The notes beneath the pieces were generated by a model that was not told the origin of the DNA, made no database searches, and was given only the letters and a program-made list of their open reading frames with translations. From Ursidibacter maritimus (GTDB taxonomy: Bacteria > Pseudomonadota > Gammaproteobacteria > Enterobacterales > Pasteurellaceae), in contig NZ_LEKN01000012.1 of the NCBI RefSeq assembly GCF_009761395.1, positions 1 to 64,000 of the forward strand: 64,000 bases of DNA, in the 5' to 3' direction. Shown in pieces: positions 33,997 to 41,246 of the stretch. A program made the position numbers and the translations under genes. The stretch's first letter is position 1; every line of letters begins with the position of its first letter.

Positions 33997-34968
33997 ATGA
34001 ATAATCAAACTACACAACAAAATACTAAATTTGATCTATACCAAAACATAACCGATAGAATCGTTATGGCTCTTGAGACAGGAACTGCACCTTGGTTAAA
34101 ACCGTGGTCGAATACAGAGAGTAAATTAACTTTACCTCGTAATGCGATTTCTAACCGTTATTATAATGGTGTAAATGTGCTATTACTGTGGCTTGCTGCG
34201 GCTGAAAATGGATATCGTCAATCTAAATGGATTACGATGAAAGCGGCAAACGATCTAGGGGCTCGTATTCGCAAAGGTGAGAAAGCTACACTAGTAGTTA
34301 ATTACAATCCTGTTGAGAAAGAAAAACTCGATGAAGATGGTAATGTTGTCTTAGATGATCAAGGCAATCCAGAAATGGTGCGTTTTTCATTTATCAAAAA
34401 CCATTATCTCTTCAATATTGAACAGTGTGAAAATTTACCTGCTCAGTATTATGATGTAATTGACGAAACACAATCTCAGCCTGAACAGCAATATCAAAAA
34501 TTTGCAGAGATTAGACAAATTGTTGAAGGTATTAATTTAACCGTTGAGGTGAAACCGAGCAATAAAGCGTTTTATCATCCCAAAGTAGATACTGTAGTGA
34601 TGCCTGAGATGAAACAATTCAACTCAGAAGAGGGATTTTACAGTGTCCTTTTACACGAGATGACCCATTCGACAGGGCATAAAGATCGTCTCAATCGAGA
34701 AGGCATTACTTCAGGTAAAGCCAAATTCGGTAACGATATTTATGCATTTGAAGAACTTGTTGCTGAAATGGGCGGCGCATTTTTATGTGCTTATCTTGGC
34801 TTTGATACGGTACCACAAAATGCAAGTTATATTGAAAGCTGGATTAAGGTATTAAAAGAGGATAAACGAGCAATATTCCGTGCATCGGGTAAAGCTCGTG
34901 AAGCGTGTGATTATATGTTGGATACACTTAAAGTGATGCAACAATATGAACGCCTTAATGCAGCATAA
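33997..34968 (+). CDS. ardC: ArdC-like antirestriction protein
   Basis: A 323-residue protein with the ArdC layout: an N-terminal ssDNA-binding domain (DLYQNITDRIVMALETGTAPW, then WLKPW and NRYYNGVN) and a C-terminal zincin-like metalloprotease domain with HEMTH near residue 220 and further Glu/His. ArdC proteins protect incoming DNA from restriction in some plasmids. Start 33997 is fixed by leader L10. In this ICE it is one of the central genes of accessory module 2. Confidence 0.9.
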   Translation: MNNQTTQQNTKFDLYQNITDRIVMALETGTAPWLKPWSNTESKLTLPRNAISNRYYNGVNVLLLWLAAAENGYRQSKWITMKAANDLGARIRKGEKATLVVNYNPVEKEKLDEDGNVVLDDQGNPEMVRFSFIKNHYLFNIEQCENLPAQYYDVIDETQSQPEQQYQKFAEIRQIVEGINLTVEVKPSNKAFYHPKVDTVVMPEMKQFNSEEGFYSVLLHEMTHSTGHKDRLNREGITSGKAKFGNDIYAFEELVAEMGGAFLCAYLGFDTVPQNASYIESWIKVLKEDKRAIFRASGKAREACDYMLDTLKVMQQYERLNAA

Positions 34969-34996
34969 CTAATCATTGCCGAAAGGCATTTCCCTA

Positions 34997-35050
34997 GGGG
35001 ATACCTATTCCCCTAGGGCATAGTGTATCTCCCTCATTTTGGAGAATACT
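34997..35050 (+). promoter_or_regulatory. Three-part translational leader L11
   Basis: A = GGGGATAC (34997-35004), B = AGTGTATCTCCC (35022-35033), C = GGAGAATACT (35041-35050). A and B pair with one bulge; B and C pair through AGT..TAT and CTCC. A is closed by CCCCTAGG. Confidence 0.7.
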
Positions 35051-35239
35051 ATGAATACTATACCTCGCAGACATAATAATTGGCTCATTATCGGTAGAGA
35101 TGGTAATGGGATACGACATAAAGAACGTTTTTTATTCTATTCTCGTCGTAATGCCATTCGATTGTTTCGGGAAAAACACAAATGTGTTGGTAAACACGGA
35201 GCAATTGAAACTGTGATTCCACAATTTGGCTGGTATTAA
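35051..35239 (+). CDS. Small basic protein, unknown
   Basis: A 62-residue protein rich in Arg, His and Lys (MNTIPRRHNNWLIIGRDGNG, RNAIRLFREKHK). It is short and positively charged; a nucleic-acid-binding role is conceivable, but no family is recognised. ATG 35051 lies directly behind leader L11. Confidence 0.6.
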   Translation: MNTIPRRHNNWLIIGRDGNGIRHKERFLFYSRRNAIRLFREKHKCVGKHGAIETVIPQFGWY

Positions 35240-35253
35240 TCAGTCTTCCCATA

Positions 35254-35313
35254 GGGATATTCAATCCCTGTGGGCATTGTGTATCCCTTTTATTGACTTA
35301 AATGGAGAACACA
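35254..35313 (+). promoter_or_regulatory. Three-part translational leader L12
   Basis: A = GGGATAT (35254-35260), B = TTGTGTATCCC (35277-35287), C = GGAGAACACAA (35304-35314). A and B: GGGATA/TATCCC. B and C: TTGTGT/ACACAA plus CC/GG with an internal mismatch. Confidence 0.7.
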
Positions 35314-35556
35314 ATGTTTAACTTAAACTTGTTTAGACGACCCATTGAGCTTTCAACACTTGAATCTTGGTCTAAATTCTGTGATGATGTCGGTAAAGTT
35401 GCATTTATTGCAATTCCACCGATGATTTACAGTAATTACGCACTTAGTATCAAAGTTGGGAATATTATCGCTTTATTGGTGATAACCTATGGCTTCTTAC
35501 TAGCAGCTAGAAAAATCCGTCAATTTATTGATAAGGAGAAAACAAAATGGGATTAA
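35314..35556 (+). CDS. Small membrane protein, unknown
   Basis: An 80-residue protein with two hydrophobic segments (about 28-42 and 48-66) and a charged C-terminus. No family is recognised. ATG 35314 follows leader L12. The next small gene overlaps its end by 10 nt, repeating the membrane-pair arrangement at 32492-32900. Confidence 0.6.
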   Translation: MFNLNLFRRPIELSTLESWSKFCDDVGKVAFIAIPPMIYSNYALSIKVGNIIALLVITYGFLLAARKIRQFIDKEKTKWD

Positions 35557-35669
35557 CAATAGGTCTTTGGTTTATTGCTTTTGTCGGTGTTGCACTTGTT
35601 ATTTGGGCTAATAGCTTATTAAAAGAGCAAGAAGAGCGTCATAAAGCATTGAAAGAATCGAAAAAATAG
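35547..35669 (+). CDS. 40-residue single-pass membrane protein
   Basis: MGLTIGLWFIAFVGVALVIW forms one transmembrane helix, followed by a charged tail (KEQEERHKALKESKK). AAGGAG (35533-35538) is a good ribosome site inside the preceding gene. Similar in size and layout to the protein at 32769. Confidence 0.6.
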   Translation: MGLTIGLWFIAFVGVALVIWANSLLKEQEERHKALKESKK

Positions 35670-35724
35670 CACCTTTTAAACTCAATGTGGCACGTTATTA
35701 GTGTCGCATTATCTTTTAACCCTT

Positions 35725-35776
35725 GGGGTACATTGCCCCAAGGCAAATGTACCCCCATTATATTTAGGAGTACATT
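35725..35776 (+). promoter_or_regulatory. Three-part translational leader L13
   Basis: A = GGGGTACATT (35725-35734), B = AATGTACCCC (35746-35755), C = GGAGTACATT (35767-35776). A and B: 10 perfect pairs. B and C: 10 with one mismatch. CCCC at 35736-35739 closes A into a hairpin. With L4 the clearest case. Confidence 0.85.
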
Positions 35777-36421
35777 ATGCCAAATTGGTGTCAAAATAAA
35801 CTACAGGTCACTTGCCCTCCAGAACAGATTGAGCGAGTTAAAACCAAACTATTTACCCAAAGTGATAATAGACAATGGTTATTAGATTTTAGTCTCATTG
35901 TGCCGATGCCTAGCTCTCTTTATATTGAAAGTGGTAGCAGTTGTGATAAAGCGATGCGTTTTCTCACGCTCTCAAAAAATAAGCGAATTGATCGTTGGTT
36001 GCTTAGACACTACATTAACCCATCACAAGTTGATCGTATTTATGCCAAAGTAAAACGCCAACGTTGGAACATTGGGAGTTTTATTCAATGGCTTAAAACA
36101 CGTCCTGATGAGCAACAAATGTTGTGGCTAGATTTAGTGCTTGGAGAGCAGTATTTATCAAACATAAAACAATATGGCTATAAGGACTGGTATGACTGGT
36201 CCCTTCGAAATTGGGGATGTAAATGTAATGTTAATCCCGATAACTGCGAAGTTATTTTTGAAGAAGATAGCATTTTCTGTTTATTTGATACACCGTGGAA
36301 ACCTCCCCACGCTTGGTTTAAATCATTATGTGTAGCATTACCTCATATTGAATTTACCCTCTCATTTTTTGAGCCTGGTATGTGGTTTGCAGGTAAATAT
36401 ATTGCAAATTTAGATGGCTAA
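35777..36421 (+). CDS. YubB/Api92-like protein, probably 3'-truncated by a stop
   Basis: A 214-residue protein with the N-terminal MPNWCQNKLQV signature of plasmid YubB/Api92-like proteins (DUF1281, ferredoxin-like fold), many Trp residues and a C-terminal FFEPGMWFAGKY segment. The family role is unknown. The TAA at 36419 is followed in the same frame by 25 sensible codons (CSKIYIDEDDIERFAEDVF... to a second stop at 36497-36499), so a Tyr codon may have mutated to a stop. Leader L13 sets the start. Confidence 0.8.
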   Translation: MPNWCQNKLQVTCPPEQIERVKTKLFTQSDNRQWLLDFSLIVPMPSSLYIESGSSCDKAMRFLTLSKNKRIDRWLLRHYINPSQVDRIYAKVKRQRWNIGSFIQWLKTRPDEQQMLWLDLVLGEQYLSNIKQYGYKDWYDWSLRNWGCKCNVNPDNCEVIFEEDSIFCLFDTPWKPPHAWFKSLCVALPHIEFTLSFFEPGMWFAGKYIANLDG

Positions 36422-36499
36422 TGTAGCAAAATCTATATAGATGAGGATGATATTGAGAGATTTGCCGAGGACGTTTTTGATGAGGAATTCTTATGGTAA
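36422..36499 (+). pseudogene. In-frame 3' continuation of the YubB-like gene
   Basis: The 25 codons after the TAA continue the frame with acidic, well-formed text (IDEDDIERFAEDVFDEEF) up to a second stop. This looks like the original C-terminus. Confidence 0.5.
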
Positions 36500-36507
36500 T
36501 AACTTAG

Positions 36508-36603
36508 ATGGTTACTATCAATAACAGTGGTGTCTTAACGCAAAAATACTATGATTTTCTTGGTGCGGTATTTATGAGCCTTAGAGATGGTGTTTTTTAT
36601 TAA
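36508..36603 (+). pseudogene. Short 31-codon frame, possible gene fragment
   Basis: ATG 36508 opens a frame ending LTQKYYDFLGAVFMSLRDGV plus two residues. There is no ribosome site. It may be a remnant of a deleted neighbour; no family is recognised. Confidence 0.25.
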
Positions 36604-36613
36604 CTATACAGAA

Positions 36614-36637
36614 AGCGACCAAAGTGTCGTTTTTTTC
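36614..36637 (+). terminator. Terminator of accessory module 2
   Basis: AGCGAC and GTCGTT pair over six bases (one G-T), followed by a T7 run. Confidence 0.65.
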
Positions 36638-36671
36638 TAATTGAAAAGTCAAAACTTATTGATTATTTATT

Positions 36672-36699
36672 ATTTTGTCACAAAATATTTTGATATACT
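36672..36699 (+). promoter_or_regulatory. Septu promoter with overlapping inverted repeat
   Basis: TATACT (36694-36699) is a likely -10. ATTTTG (36672-36677) and CAAAAT (36681-36686) form a perfect inverted repeat at the expected -35 zone, as an operator might. Confidence 0.4.
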
Positions 36700-36745
36700 G
36701 ACTTCTAGGCTTTACAAGAATTATTGATTAGAAACTGAGGGAAAC

Positions 36746-38089
36746 ATGATCAAATCGTTAAAGTTAGTTAATGTTGGACCCATGCCTAACCTAGACTTGG
36801 AATTAGGTAACCGTCTTAATATTCTTACTGGAGATAATGGTTTAGGTAAGTCATTTTTACTTGATATTATGTGGTGGTCTTTAACAAGAAGTTGGCCACA
36901 AAATATCAACCCAAAGATTCAAAATGGTTATGTAGCAAAACCGATAGATTTAAAAAATCCCGCAGAAATTAGATTTTCTCTCTTAGGGAAAACACAACGA
37001 GAAAAGAGTTACGAAGCAACTTATTCTCCTAGAGATGAAATTTGGGTTGGCAAAGCAGGTAGACCTATCAATCCTGGATTAGTGATTTACTCAATGAGTG
37101 ATGGAAGCTTTGCTTTATGGGACCCAGCAAGAAATTATTGGCGCAACATATGGGAATCTAATCACGATTCGGGAATGAATGATAAATCTAGACCTGCTGC
37201 CTATGTTTACTCTCAATTAGAGATTTGGGAAGGTGCAGCTGGTGAAAATGGTAAAGAGCGTTTCTCTGGATTATTGTACGATTGGGCTTTATGGCAATCT
37301 GGCAACTCTGAGTATTTTCTACAGCTTCAATCTGTCTTAAAATCACTATCTACTAGGGAAGAACCCTTAGTCCTAGGAAAACTTCGTCGATTTTCATTAG
37401 ATGACGACCGTCTTTATCCAACTATAAAAACAACATATGGGCAGGAGGTGTTACTTCCTCACGCTTCCTCAGGAATAAAACGAATAGTCGCCTTAGCTTA
37501 TTTTTTAGTCCATGCTTGGAAAAAACACTGCGAGAACGCTGAATTAATCGGAGAAACACCAACTAACCAAATTACTTTTCTGATTGATGAAGTAGAAGCC
37601 CATCTACACCCTAAATGGCAGAGGCAGATTATCCCTGCAATATTAAAAGTAATGACTGATTTATCTAAAAATGCAACAACCCAATTGGTCACGGCAACAC
37701 ATTCACCTCTGATAATGGCTTCATTGGAGCCTTTATTTAAAAAAGCACAAGATTTGTGGATTGATTTTGATTTGCTGGAAGGAAAAATTGAAGTAAGGCA
37801 AGAACCATTTACTAAATTAGGAAGTGTAAATAATTGGTTAGAAAGTGAAGCATTTAACCTACAATCGAGTTATGCACTAGAATATGAACAACTTATTGAT
37901 GAGGCGAGAGAATTAATTAGTTCTAGGAGAAATATGCGACCAACCAACGAACAAATAGAAAATATGAGAGAAAAGCTAGCCAATGCACTAGAACCCACAG
38001 ATCCGTTTTTATTTTATTGGCGTTCTATTTGCGAGAAGAAAGGATACTTGAAGCGTGTTGAAGATATCTATAGTTCAAGAACCAACTGA
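36746..38089 (+). CDS. ptuA: Septu anti-phage ATPase PtuA
   Basis: A 447-residue AAA/ABC-like ATPase. Walker A GDNGLGKS is at residues 29-36, an ABC-type ASSGIKRIVALAY segment comes before Walker B FLIDEVEAHLHP near residue 280, followed by the switch ATHSPLI. Paired with a downstream HNH-type gene that overlaps by 35 nt, this is the PtuA-PtuB arrangement of Septu phage defence. PtuA senses or gates, PtuB cuts. AGGGAAAC before the ATG is a fair ribosome site. No reverse transcriptase is nearby, so it is not a retron-Septu. Confidence 0.85.
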   Translation: MIKSLKLVNVGPMPNLDLELGNRLNILTGDNGLGKSFLLDIMWWSLTRSWPQNINPKIQNGYVAKPIDLKNPAEIRFSLLGKTQREKSYEATYSPRDEIWVGKAGRPINPGLVIYSMSDGSFALWDPARNYWRNIWESNHDSGMNDKSRPAAYVYSQLEIWEGAAGENGKERFSGLLYDWALWQSGNSEYFLQLQSVLKSLSTREEPLVLGKLRRFSLDDDRLYPTIKTTYGQEVLLPHASSGIKRIVALAYFLVHAWKKHCENAELIGETPTNQITFLIDEVEAHLHPKWQRQIIPAILKVMTDLSKNATTQLVTATHSPLIMASLEPLFKKAQDLWIDFDLLEGKIEVRQEPFTKLGSVNNWLESEAFNLQSSYALEYEQLIDEARELISSRRNMRPTNEQIENMREKLANALEPTDPFLFYWRSICEKKGYLKRVEDIYSSRTN

Positions 38090-38639
38090 TTTTGATATAA
38101 CAGTTAGACAACCTGGAGAGCAATGGCTAAGAAAGCATCCAAATGCGAAACCTGCAGATTATAGAGACTATTGGGTAAAATGTTTACCTGGCTTGAATAG
38201 GATTTATAAGGGCATTTGTTGCTATTATGGAATTTTCATTGAAAGAGCTACAGGTGGAGAAACTGTAGATCATTATTTACCTAAATCTAAATACCCACAT
38301 TTAGCATATGAATGGGAAAATTTTAGATATTCATCTATTAAGGCAAATAGCAGAAAGGGCAATTATTTAGATGTTATTGACCCCACAAAATTACCCTCTA
38401 TAAATACATTTATGCTAGATTTTTCAACAGGGGAACTTTATTACGATGATATCTATCCACTTTCAATAAAGAGCTTGCTTGATTCGACAATAAGTCGCTT
38501 AAAATTAAATGATAAAGATTTATGTAATGCAAGACTGGAACACTATGCAGCATATTTAAGGAATGAAATTACAGACACGGGATTACGAGCTAGAAGCCCA
38601 TTTGTATATCAAGAAGCAGTCCGTCAGCAGTTAATATAA
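38055..38639 (+). CDS. ptuB: Septu HNH-type nuclease PtuB
   Basis: A 194-residue protein with an HNH-like core: GGETVDHYLPKSKYPHLAYEW followed shortly by NF and KANSRKGN, i.e. His-Asn-containing motif around residues 70-105. Starts at GTG 38055 (or TTG 38058) inside ptuA; AAGGA lies at 38038-38042. In Septu systems this nuclease subunit degrades nucleic acid on activation. A terminator hairpin follows at 38689. Confidence 0.85.
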   Translation: MLKISIVQEPTDFDITVRQPGEQWLRKHPNAKPADYRDYWVKCLPGLNRIYKGICCYYGIFIERATGGETVDHYLPKSKYPHLAYEWENFRYSSIKANSRKGNYLDVIDPTKLPSINTFMLDFSTGELYYDDIYPLSIKSLLDSTISRLKLNDKDLCNARLEHYAAYLRNEITDTGLRARSPFVYQEAVRQQLI

Positions 38640-38688
38640 TCCCATTATCTTATTGATGATAATGAGCTAATATTTTACTAACAAACAG

Positions 38689-38720
38689 TAGCCACCTTAG
38701 AAATAAGGTGGCTAAATTAT
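38689..38720 (+). terminator. Terminator behind Septu
   Basis: TAGCCACCTTA (38689-38699) pairs with TAAGGTGGCTA (38704-38714), with A/T-rich sequence after. It works in both directions. Confidence 0.7.
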
Positions 38721-38963
38721 TTTATATTTTCAACTGTGTTTTCCAATAAATATTCACTGATAGTTTCTTGAATAAGGATATTCATTTCTTCATCATGGCT
38801 TTCATAATAAATATCGCCATAATCTCATCTCAACTCCCAGCGAATTTCCGCTTCCAGTTGTTGTATTTCTGATTTAGTCACCCAAAATCTCCCATCAAAA
38901 AAATGATAAGGCACTCCCAATAGCGATATAAAGAAAAATTTTGGCAATTAGCAAAATATCCAT
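38717..38963 (-). pseudogene. Broken small gene, frameshift plus TGA
   Basis: A good start (ATG 38963 with AAGGGGA upstream) gives MDILLIAKIFLYIAIG, after which sensible text continues in another frame (VPYHFFDGRFWVTKSEIQQL...RWELR). A TGA at 38825-38827 then interrupts it, and the same frame goes on (DYGDIYYESHDEEMNILI...) to 38717. A single frameshift and one stop restored would give a protein of about 80 residues with an N-terminal membrane segment. No family is recognised. Confidence 0.5.
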
Positions 38964-38984
38964 AATTTTCCCCTTATTCAAAAG

Positions 38985-39641
38985 TTAATACTTTTGGTTA
39001 TCTTTAAACTTTCTCCACACACGCTGAACCGTACTTTCGCTAACATTCAAAGCCTTTGCTGTTTTAGTTATTGAAATACCATTCTTACGATGCTGGATAA
39101 TCGACTTATGCAATTCTACATTTGGCTGCCGACCACGATATCGCCCTTGCTGTTTAGCTAATTCAATTCCTTGATGCTGCCTTATTTTTCTTTTGCGATA
39201 GTCATCGTGTGCAATACTAACTGCCAACTTAAAAAACATATTTTGCATTGCTATGAATAAGTCAGACATAAGAAAGCCAGGGTCAAAATTCTCCGATGAG
39301 TGACCTAAATCCTTTGATATTGTTTCAAAATCAAATACCTCTGGCACTTGTATTTTTGCCCCTTTAGCTCTAATAGCATCAATAAGCTCCAATGCTTTCT
39401 TCGGCTCCAACCTTGTTAGTCGATCAATACTTTCTGCAACAACAATATCGTTTGGCTGTAAATCACCAATCAATCTATACAATTCGGGTCGTTGCTCCCA
39501 TTCAGTCACACCAGAAATTTTTTCTCTATAAACAGCTGCAACATAAAATCCCTTAGTTCGAGTATCCTCGATAAGTTTTTCCTGTCGCTGTAAATCTTGC
39601 TGATCCGTAGAGACTCTCATATAAATTCTTGCTGTCAGCAT
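38985..39641 (-). CDS. Serine recombinase (resolvase/invertase type)
   Basis: A 218-residue protein with the small serine recombinase layout: RIYMRVSTDQQDL with the catalytic Ser near residue 11, DRLTR (DRLxR) near residue 73, then a C-terminal helix-turn-helix (GISITKTAKALNVSESTVQR). Most likely it resolves or inverts DNA in the cargo region, or came in with it. It is preceded on the minus strand by an inverted-repeat region (39735-39754) that could be its site. Confidence 0.9.
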   Translation of the reverse strand: MLTARIYMRVSTDQQDLQRQEKLIEDTRTKGFYVAAVYREKISGVTEWEQRPELYRLIGDLQPNDIVVAESIDRLTRLEPKKALELIDAIRAKGAKIQVPEVFDFETISKDLGHSSENFDPGFLMSDLFIAMQNMFFKLAVSIAHDDYRKRKIRQHQGIELAKQQGRYRGRQPNVELHKSIIQHRKNGISITKTAKALNVSESTVQRVWRKFKDNQKY

Positions 39642-39729
39642 TTACTACCTTCATTTAACTCTGTGAATTGTGCCACTGGCATTTAAGTCTATATTCTTTC
39701 TATATACCCCTAGCATTTAGTACTTATCT

Positions 39730-39760
39730 GATAGGGTTATTTATCTATACCCTAATGACC
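39730..39760. promoter_or_regulatory. Inverted repeat upstream of the recombinase
   Basis: ATAGGGT and ACCCTA flank a short A/T centre. It is a candidate operator or recombination subsite for the serine recombinase. Nothing else is seen in the gap 39642-39887. Confidence 0.3.
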
Positions 39761-39887
39761 GTACCCATTTTGCAACAACCCACAGAAATTCAAAATAATT
39801 AAGTCTTAGCAAAATATTTATAGTTTTTGGTTGAAGCAGTCTAAAAATTTAAAAACACTGAAAAAAATTTCTTGATGGCTGTAAAAA

Positions 39888-40211
39888 ATGATTCGGAATA
39901 TTCTACGTATACTTTCTGTAATGTTATGGGCAGATTTAACATTAGCTGAAGCAAATGTGTTGCCGTTATGTCACGCTGATCCGATGTACTCTGAATATAA
40001 CTATGGAGGTATTTGGGAGCGTGATGAAGATGGTGAGTTGGTTTGTAACTTTTGGCAATTTCTACCAGATGGGGAAAATGAGCGTCCAACTACAATAATC
40101 GGATCAGAAGAAAGTGAAGAAAGTGATTTTTACATTACACCCGAAAACAATGATACTGATGAAGTCATTGAATATTATGATTATGGTGACTCTGATTTAT
40201 CCGATGAGTAA
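39888..40211 (+). CDS. Possible acidic protein, 107 residues
   Basis: A frame with a hydrophobic, signal-like N-terminus (ILRILSVMLWADLTLAEA), a middle with Cys and Trp, and a strongly acidic last third (EESEESDFY, DTDEVIEYYDYGD, DLSDE). No clear ribosome site and no family. If real it could be exported or an acidic DNA mimic. A minus frame at 39841-40089 overlaps and is judged a shadow. Confidence 0.4.
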   Translation: MIRNILRILSVMLWADLTLAEANVLPLCHADPMYSEYNYGGIWERDEDGELVCNFWQFLPDGENERPTTIIGSEESEESDFYITPENNDTDEVIEYYDYGDSDLSDE

Positions 40212-40267
40212 AACTGGAAACTCATAAAGGGAAAAGGCTTTATAAGGGGAGAAGGGGCAAGGGTAAA

Positions 40268-40288
40268 CCGCTCCGCAGGGCGGAGCGG
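40268..40288. repeat. GC-rich 9-bp perfect hairpin
   Basis: CCGCTCCGC and GCGGAGCGG pair around a 3-nt loop; flanking GGGT/ACCC and AAGGG-CCTTT extend the symmetry. It stands out in A/T-rich DNA and lies just downstream of the minus-strand Abi-like gene. It may be a terminator or DNA-binding site. Confidence 0.6.
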
Positions 40289-40316
40289 CCCTACCCGAAA
40301 GGGCCTTTAAAAAGGG

Positions 40317-41084
40317 CTAAAGGGCTTGTTTAAAACGTTCTTGTACTAAACTATATAGATAAGGAGTTAACAAATTGATAGTATTGATTAATATTGGATC
40401 TACATATCCCAAAACAGTCCTAATATCTTTTATTGTTTGTTCAATGTTGTTTTTAAAAATAGGCTCATTATGGCATACCCGATTTCTAAGTTTTCTTAAT
40501 GATGTAGTTATATCGTACACTTTTTCAATTGTATCTGATGAATTCATATATGGAAACGCCTTTTTGTAATTATATTTCCATAGAGAGCTATGTTTTTTTG
40601 TAAGTAGATCTTCCCAAAAGCCGAAATTCATTTTAGCAACCACTTTGCCTTTCGGAATACCGCTAATATTGACTTTATTATTTCGAGTTCCCGTTGTGTT
40701 ATTTATTAATGTATATGGTTCTTGTGTACTTGGAATCAATGAGTTAATAGTTTCGATGAAATTTTCAGCTGTAGACATACTTAATGAAAAGATAAACTGG
40801 TTATTAAAGATACTGTAAGGGTAATACTTATAATCAATAACTTTCATTATTGCATTTCTAAGGACAACTTCGTAGAAACCTAAGAGTGATAGCAATGCAC
40901 CTGCCATCTGATTGTTCCAGATATATAACTGTAATGCTTTCTCTTTATTGTGTTCCTCAATTCGTAAGATATCTTCTGCATCCATTTTATCTGTATATTG
41001 ATTTGGATACTGTTCTTTGAATGTTTCACAACGTTCTGTTGATATAAATGGTTCAATATGCGTAATATTTAACTTAATTGTCAT
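40317..41084 (-). CDS. Abi-like HEPN-domain protein
   Basis: A 255-residue protein of the abortive-infection type. LLSLLGFYEVVLRNAIM near residue 70 and the Rx4H motif RNRVCH near residue 200 are typical of Abi proteins with a HEPN ribonuclease fold, in which an Arg and His form the RNase site. It is probably a phage-defence or toxin gene. ATG 41084 is preferred; GTG 41099 is possible and nearer to AGGTG. Confidence 0.65.
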   Translation of the reverse strand: MTIKLNITHIEPFISTERCETFKEQYPNQYTDKMDAEDILRIEEHNKEKALQLYIWNNQMAGALLSLLGFYEVVLRNAIMKVIDYKYYPYSIFNNQFIFSLSMSTAENFIETINSLIPSTQEPYTLINNTTGTRNNKVNISGIPKGKVVAKMNFGFWEDLLTKKHSSLWKYNYKKAFPYMNSSDTIEKVYDITTSLRKLRNRVCHNEPIFKNNIEQTIKDIRTVLGYVDPILINTINLLTPYLYSLVQERFKQAL

Positions 41085-41203
41085 TTTTTTTTGTTGCACC
41101 TATCTAGGTATTGATATAGAATTAGCCCCGACTTTAAGGATGTGAAGATGAGAAACTAATGTTTATTAGTAGGCTCGGACCCCTTTTAGCACAAGATGAT
41201 AGT

Positions 41204-41233
41204 AAAGCCTCTAGTGTCACAACTAGGGGCTTT
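41204..41233. terminator. Bidirectional-type terminator hairpin
   Basis: AAAGCCTCTAGT (41204-41215) pairs with ACTAGGGGCTTT (41222-41233) with one T-G wobble. It lies between the Abi-like gene and the end of the DUF6685-like gene. Confidence 0.65.
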
Positions 41234-41246
41234 ATGCTTTATGTTA

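Noticed and set aside
36702-36716. 15-bp match CTTCTAGGCTTTACA with 45457-45471, considered as att-like repeats of a nested element
   Set aside because: A 15-bp exact match is expected by chance about once or twice in 64 kb, and no recombinase or flanking similarity supports it.
36746-38639. Retron-associated Septu
   Set aside because: No reverse transcriptase or msr-msd-like RNA is found in 36422-36745 or nearby.
39841-40089. Minus-strand frame opposite 39888-40211
   Set aside because: No ribosome site; the composition looks like the complement of the acidic frame.
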